Shown here in pieces: positions 4,745-8,854 of a stretch of 8,854 bases of DNA. The position numbers were made by a program, and so were the translations under genes. The stretch comes from Bacteroidales bacterium UBA1077. Its GTDB lineage: Bacteria; Bacteroidota; Bacteroidia; Bacteroidales; UBA932. Under the pieces are notes generated by a model. It had not been told where the DNA came from. It did not search any database and saw only the letters and a list, made by a program, of their open reading frames with translations. The stretch lies in assembly GCA_002314195.1 (NCBI GenBank), contig DCCQ01000001.1, forward strand, positions 1-8,854, read 5' to 3'. The first letter of the stretch is position 1, and each line of letters begins with the position of its first letter.

Positions 4745-7696
4745 ATGAACAAAAAAATATTCCTTGCCGCCTCGGCTCTGTTTCTGGCTATGACCATCTC
4801 AGCCCAGAACTACACCGGTGGCGTGAAGGGTACGGTCGTCAGCCGATTGAGCAAGGCGACCATTGACGGAGCGGACCTGATCCTATATTCAGAAGGAAAG
4901 GAAGTCGCCCGTGTGAAAGCCGGCCAGGACGGTACATTCCAGATCGGCAACCTGAAAGACGGAATGTACGACCTTGTCATCGAAAGTCCGGACTACCTCC
5001 AGTCCAGAGTCAATGTGACCGTCAATGACGGTTATGTCAAGAATATGTTCACGCTGTCCCTCACCCCTGTGGCGAAGGTCGCCGAGGTGGATGACGCCAG
5101 CTTCTCCGAGTTCGACATGGATGACTCCGGCTATTCCGACAGCCCGACGATCCTTTTCGGCCAGAACGATGTGTTCAACAACATGGCCGGTTACAACTTC
5201 AGTTCCGTACGATTCCGTGTGCGTGGATATTCCAGTGAGTCCCAGGATGTTTACCTCGCCGGCGTGAGGATGAACGACGCCATCACGGGCTACACTCCGT
5301 ACTCCCTGTGGAGCGGTCTTAACGAGGCCACCAGAAGCAAAGAGTCCGTGAACGGTGCCGAGATCTCCGACTTTGGATTCGGCGGTTACAACGGCCTCAC
5401 GAACATCATGCCGATGGCTTCTTCAATCCGCACCGGCTGGAGGGGAAGCGTGCTGACAAACAGTGCCTTGTACAGACTCCGCCTGATGCTCACCTACGCT
5501 TCCGGGCAGCTTGACAACGGCTGGTCCTACGCCTTCAGCGCCTCCGCGAGACTTGGCGGAAACGACTGGATCAAAGGCGTTTTCTACCGTTCGTTCGGCT
5601 ACTACGGAGCAGTCGAGAAGAAGTTCAATGAGGAGCACAAACTTGGCTTCACGTTCATGGCCGCTCCTGGCGAGCGCGGAGCCCAGAACGGTTCCACCCA
5701 GGAGGTCTATGACCTGACAGGCGACAACATGTACAACTCCAACTGGGGCTACTACAATGGCAAGGTGCGCAACGCCCGTGTCCGCAAGACACACGAGCCG
5801 ATCGCCATTCTCAAGTACGACTTCACTCCGGAGTCTCAGAAGTTCGCAGCCTCGGCCACAGTGCTTTACAGATTCGGAAAGAACGGCTACACGGCTCTTG
5901 ACTGGTACGACGCTCCGGATCCACGCCCTGACTACTACAGGAATCTTCCGAGCTATTTCTATATGGAGAACACTGACTACAACCGTCAGAACTTCGCGAA
6001 ATATGCATGGGCCAAAGAGGCATGGGAGTCGGACATCGCATCGACCACCCATCTCAACTGGGACCGTCTCTATGCCGTAAACTCCCTTAACGCCACGGAT
6101 GCGGGCAACCGCTCCAAGTACGTGATCGAGGAGAGGCGTGTGGATCAGAATGACCTCAACTTCGCCCTCAATGGCAAGTGGAATCCGGTCAAGTTCCTGA
6201 CAATCAACGGCGGACTCTCTTACAAGTGGAACCGCACGGAGTACTACAAGATTCTTGACGACCTCCTCGGTGGAGACTACTACGTCAACATCGACCAGTT
6301 CGCCGAGAGGGATTTTGCCGCCTATCCTACGATGATTCAGAACGACTTGGATTACTTCTTGAAGAACGGCACCGCCCAGACCCTCAAGGAAGGTGACAAG
6401 TACGGCTACGACTACTATGCCCATGTCCGCCGCGCCGAAGCCTGGGCCTCAGGACGTTTCACGTTCGGTGGCCTGGAAGCCACGGTGGCCGGCAGGTTGG
6501 GATATTCAAAATTCTGGAGGGAAGGTCTTTTGAGAAAGGGCCTTTTCCCCGGGCTTGACGACAACGGTGACCCGTACACCTACAACGGGAATGTCATCAC
6601 GAAGTACGACCAGATTGACGGCAAGCCGATCACCTCGAAGGGCGAGTCCGACAAGAAGGACTTCCTCACAGGTTCCGGCAAGATCAACCTCAGCTACTTC
6701 ATACGCGGAGGCCATAGAATCTACGCTGACGCCGCCTACATCACCGAGGCTCCGACCTTCAATCAGGCGTTCATCTCTCCGAGGACGAGGAACACCATTA
6801 TGCCTGACCTCAAGACAATCAAGACCTTGACGGCGGACATCAACTACGCCTACCGCAACTCCGGCTACGATTTCCGCGTCACCGGATTCTACACTTCCAT
6901 CAAGGACCAGACCGACGTGATGAGCTTCTACGATGACTCGCAGAACTCGTTCACCAACTTCGCGATGTCCGGAATAGACGAGCGTCACATCGGAGTCGAG
7001 CTCGGCTTCAAGGTGCCGACTCCTGTCCCGAACCTTTCCGTTCAGGGAGTCCTCTCCTATGGCCAGTACATCTACACCTCCAACCCGACGATGTACCAGA
7101 CCTACGACAACAGCGCTGAATATGTCGCCGGAACCTACGGTGTGATAATCCCTTACTGGAAGAGCCACCCGGTTCACAAGAAGAATGATGATGGCTCTTA
7201 TATGTTAGATGCTGACGGCAACACCATCGTAGATCATTTTCAAGACCACTATGTTCCTAGCACTCCTCAGTTCGCTGCCAGCCTCGGCCTCGCGTGGAAC
7301 AAGAACTACTGGTTCATCGACGCTGACGTGGACTTCTTCGGGAACTCCTACCTGGACATGAATCCACTCTACAGGACTGACATGGCCACCGCCGGACCGG
7401 ACAATACTGTCACCGCTCAGGAGATTGAATATATGGCCGCGCAGGAGAAGTTCAAGAACTTCATGCTTGTCAACGCCAGCGTCGGCAAGTCCTGGTATAT
7501 TCAGAGAAAGTACCAGCTCGGATTCTCGCTTCAGGTCAAGAACCTCCTGAACAACAGGGACGTGCGCACCGGCGGCTACGAGCAGACCCGTCTTGTGGAC
7601 AACACCGTCAGCAAGGAGAGATTCTACAGGTTTGATTCCAAGTACTTCTACATGAGCGGAATCAACTACATGTTGAACATTTATTTCAGATTCTAA
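4745..7696 (+). CDS. TonB-dependent outer-membrane receptor, non-SusC type
   Basis: A 983-residue outer-membrane transporter. The signal peptide (residues 1-20) ends TISA before Gln21. Residues about 24-106 form a carboxypeptidase-regulatory-like beta-sandwich (GTVVSRLSKATIDGA, then DGTFQIGNLKDGMYDLVI). The plug covers about 113-230, with the conserved stretch RFRVRGY at 156-162 and then DVYLAGVRMND at 168-178. The rest shows the alternating aromatic strands of a 22-strand barrel and ends in the terminal strand YMLNIYFRF with a C-terminal Phe, as outer-membrane barrels do. It lacks the ANGVILITTK signature of SusC/RagA plugs, and no SusD gene follows; its partner is instead the DUF5689 lipoprotein 3 nt downstream. 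Extracellular loops include Asp/Gly/Asn-rich segments at about 603-627 and 813-830. Context suggests import of nucleic-acid fragments, but the sequence does not show the substrate. Confidence 0.93.
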   Translation: MNKKIFLAASALFLAMTISAQNYTGGVKGTVVSRLSKATIDGADLILYSEGKEVARVKAGQDGTFQIGNLKDGMYDLVIESPDYLQSRVNVTVNDGYVKNMFTLSLTPVAKVAEVDDASFSEFDMDDSGYSDSPTILFGQNDVFNNMAGYNFSSVRFRVRGYSSESQDVYLAGVRMNDAITGYTPYSLWSGLNEATRSKESVNGAEISDFGFGGYNGLTNIMPMASSIRTGWRGSVLTNSALYRLRLMLTYASGQLDNGWSYAFSASARLGGNDWIKGVFYRSFGYYGAVEKKFNEEHKLGFTFMAAPGERGAQNGSTQEVYDLTGDNMYNSNWGYYNGKVRNARVRKTHEPIAILKYDFTPESQKFAASATVLYRFGKNGYTALDWYDAPDPRPDYYRNLPSYFYMENTDYNRQNFAKYAWAKEAWESDIASTTHLNWDRLYAVNSLNATDAGNRSKYVIEERRVDQNDLNFALNGKWNPVKFLTINGGLSYKWNRTEYYKILDDLLGGDYYVNIDQFAERDFAAYPTMIQNDLDYFLKNGTAQTLKEGDKYGYDYYAHVRRAEAWASGRFTFGGLEATVAGRLGYSKFWREGLLRKGLFPGLDDNGDPYTYNGNVITKYDQIDGKPITSKGESDKKDFLTGSGKINLSYFIRGGHRIYADAAYITEAPTFNQAFISPRTRNTIMPDLKTIKTLTADINYAYRNSGYDFRVTGFYTSIKDQTDVMSFYDDSQNSFTNFAMSGIDERHIGVELGFKVPTPVPNLSVQGVLSYGQYIYTSNPTMYQTYDNSAEYVAGTYGVIIPYWKSHPVHKKNDDGSYMLDADGNTIVDHFQDHYVPSTPQFAASLGLAWNKNYWFIDADVDFFGNSYLDMNPLYRTDMATAGPDNTVTAQEIEYMAAQEKFKNFMLVNASVGKSWYIQRKYQLGFSLQVKNLLNNRDVRTGGYEQTRLVDNTVSKERFYRFDSKYFYMSGINYMLNIYFRF

Positions 7697-7699
7697 GGT

Positions 7700-8692
7700 A
7701 TGAAAAGAATATATTTCGCGCTGATCGCCGCCATATTCGCCCTCACTTCCTGCGAGGAGTGGGATCAGGTCTTCACCACGGACTACGGCAGGGCTGATGT
7801 CTATGAGCCGGTGACGATGACTCCGAACACGACCATCGCCCAGCTCAAGGCTTTGTACAAGAAGGTCCCAGTCAAAATCGAAAAAGACATCCTTATCTGT
7901 GGGCAGGTCGTTTCCGAGGACAAGAGCGGCAACATCTACAAGAGCCTTTACATCCAGGACGCCACAGGCGGAATCGAGGTGAAGATCGGCAAGAACGCCC
8001 TCTACAATGACTACAAGCTCGGCCAGTGGGTCTATGTCAAGTGCAGCGGCCTCACGCTCGGCGCCTACAACGGAATGATCCAATTGGGCTTTGAGGACAG
8101 GACCGGTGAATATGAGACCTCCTACATCGAGGTTCAGTACCTGATTGACACTCACATATTCAGAGGTAAGATTGACACTCCGCTTCAGCCGAAGAAAGTC
8201 GCCGCGGCTGATCTTCAGAAGGAGGAAAACCTTGGCTGCTATGTCGAGCTTGACGGCCTGACCTACGGCAACGAGATCTTCTGCCTTGTCTATGTGGATC
8301 AGTACAAGAACAAGAAGGACAACGACAACAGGATTTTCTTCTCTGACAAGTCGTGGGGCGTCACAACCTGGGCCATGTCCAAAGAGGGCTTCAAGAATTA
8401 CCTGAATTCCGGTGTGTTCGATTCCGGCGCAACGAACACCGGCAGGAAGGTGCCTGATCTCAAGCAGACATTGCTGAACAATGCGACCGCATATTCAGTG
8501 AGCCAGTATTTCAAGATGGACGGCAAGGATGTCCAGATCCGCACCAGCGGTTATTCCCGCTTCGCCGACACCCAGATCGATCCGGCCATCCTCGCCGGTA
8601 CACCAATCAATGTCAAAGGCATCCTCACCATCTATAATGGTGCAGCCCAGTTCACCCTCATCGACCTTGACGGGGTAGAAAAGGTGCAGTAA
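7700..8692 (+). CDS. DUF5689-type OB-fold lipoprotein, receptor partner
   Basis: A 330-residue predicted lipoprotein with lipobox L-T-S-C (Cys18) followed by EEWDQ. Residues about 40-133 match the DUF5689 pattern as I recall it: TIAQLKALYKK, then DILICGQVVSEDKSGNIYKS, LYIQDATGGIEVKIG, LGQWVYVKC, and LGAYNGMIQLG. This is an OB-fold of the kind used to bind single-stranded nucleic acid. Residues about 170-330 contain a second OB-like region ending INVKGILTIYNGAAQFTLID. No SusD-like TPR helices and no catalytic motif are seen. The ATG lies 3 nt after the receptor stop codon, so the two are almost certainly translationally linked and probably form a receptor and lid or capture pair. The domain call is from remembered motifs; ligand binding is inferred. 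Confidence 0.88.
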   Translation: MKRIYFALIAAIFALTSCEEWDQVFTTDYGRADVYEPVTMTPNTTIAQLKALYKKVPVKIEKDILICGQVVSEDKSGNIYKSLYIQDATGGIEVKIGKNALYNDYKLGQWVYVKCSGLTLGAYNGMIQLGFEDRTGEYETSYIEVQYLIDTHIFRGKIDTPLQPKKVAAADLQKEENLGCYVELDGLTYGNEIFCLVYVDQYKNKKDNDNRIFFSDKSWGVTTWAMSKEGFKNYLNSGVFDSGATNTGRKVPDLKQTLLNNATAYSVSQYFKMDGKDVQIRTSGYSRFADTQIDPAILAGTPINVKGILTIYNGAAQFTLIDLDGVEKVQ

Positions 8693-8712
8693 TATTGTTC
8701 CGGTCATAAATA

Positions 8713-8751
8713 ACCTCCGTGCGGGAAAAAGACTGCGCGGAGGTATTTTTT
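8713..8751 (+). terminator. Intrinsic terminator closing the operon
   Basis: ACCTCCGTGC (8713-8722) pairs with GCGCGGAGGT (8735-8744) as a 10-bp stem with a single U-G wobble and a 12-base loop containing AAAAA. It is followed by one A and six T residues (8746-8751). It begins 20 bases after the last stop codon. This is a textbook rho-independent terminator for the + strand and marks the 3' end of the five-gene transcript. Confidence 0.9.
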
Positions 8752-8854
8752 ATAATGGAGTATGAATGTAAGCATCCGAAGAAGTGCGTATTGACAAAGA
8801 TGTAATGCAACTGGCACGAGTGGGATGTCAGTCGCATTCTTCTGGTGTTGGGTT
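8752..8854. other. 3' flank, possible start of a truncated gene
   Basis: About 100 bases remain after the terminator. One + strand frame stays open from 8766 to the window edge, with an ATG at 8805, and would begin M-Q-L-A-R-V-G-C. This is too short to identify or to trust. A loose inverted repeat, GAAGAAgTGCG (8778-8788) with CGCATTCTTC (8833-8842), is also present with a 44-base loop and one bulge. Nothing here can be named. Confidence 0.2.

Noticed and set aside
5423..6424. Minus-strand open frame of 333 codons opposite the receptor gene
   Set aside because: Composition is typical of an antisense shadow (Val/Leu/Arg-rich, no motif) and the + strand encodes a clear receptor barrel.
7205..8155. 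Minus-strand open frame of 316 codons spanning the receptor/DUF5689 junction
   Set aside because: It crosses two well-supported + strand genes, has no recognisable domain and no start signal.
8778..8842. Inverted repeat GAAGAAgTGCG / CGCATTCTTC as an insertion-sequence end or structured RNA
   Set aside because: A 10-bp pairing with a bulge and a 44-base loop can arise by chance, and no transposase or target duplication is visible.

Overview
The window reads as a chromosomal segment of a Bacteroidales-type member of the Bacteroidota. The evidence is two BACON domains, lipoproteins with an acidic stretch right after the lipidated cysteine, a TonB-dependent receptor with an N-terminal carboxypeptidase-regulatory-like domain, a DUF5689-type lipoprotein, and AT-rich start regions without clear Shine-Dalgarno sequences. 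Genus cannot be fixed from sequence alone. The moderately GC-rich coding style fits gut Bacteroidales such as Rikenellaceae, Prevotellaceae or Cryptobacteroides-like lineages.

Layout: bases 1-335 are non-coding and carry an AT-rich direct-repeat cluster (42-87) and a REP-like palindromic element of three 18-bp units (216-280). Five genes follow, all on the + strand: (1) 336-2282, a surface lipoprotein with a BACON domain, a duplicated OB-fold region and a C-terminal beta-rich module; (2) 2364-3581, a BACON lipoprotein carrying a DNA/RNA non-specific endonuclease domain; (3) 3610-4695, an exported endonuclease/exonuclease/phosphatase (EEP) family hydrolase; (4) 4745-7696, a TonB-dependent outer-membrane receptor; (5) 7700-8692, a DUF5689 OB-fold lipoprotein beginning 3 nt after the receptor stop. 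A strong intrinsic terminator (8713-8751) closes the set. Gaps are 81, 28, 49 and 3 nt, and a large perfect-armed hairpin sits in the first gap. This fits one operon with a regulatory or processing point after gene 1.

Working together (inference): the locus looks like a nucleic-acid analogue of a polysaccharide utilisation locus. OB-fold surface lipoproteins (genes 1 and 5) would hold DNA or RNA, the BACON nuclease (gene 2) would cut it at the cell surface, the TonB-dependent receptor (gene 4) would import oligonucleotides with the DUF5689 lipoprotein in the place SusD occupies in glycan systems, and the EEP enzyme (gene 3) would finish breakdown in the periplasm or at the surface. The likely gain is phosphate, nucleosides or carbon. 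No SusD, sugar hydrolase, mobile element, CRISPR or RNA gene was seen. The nuclease parts are well supported by motifs; substrate and import roles are inferred from context.
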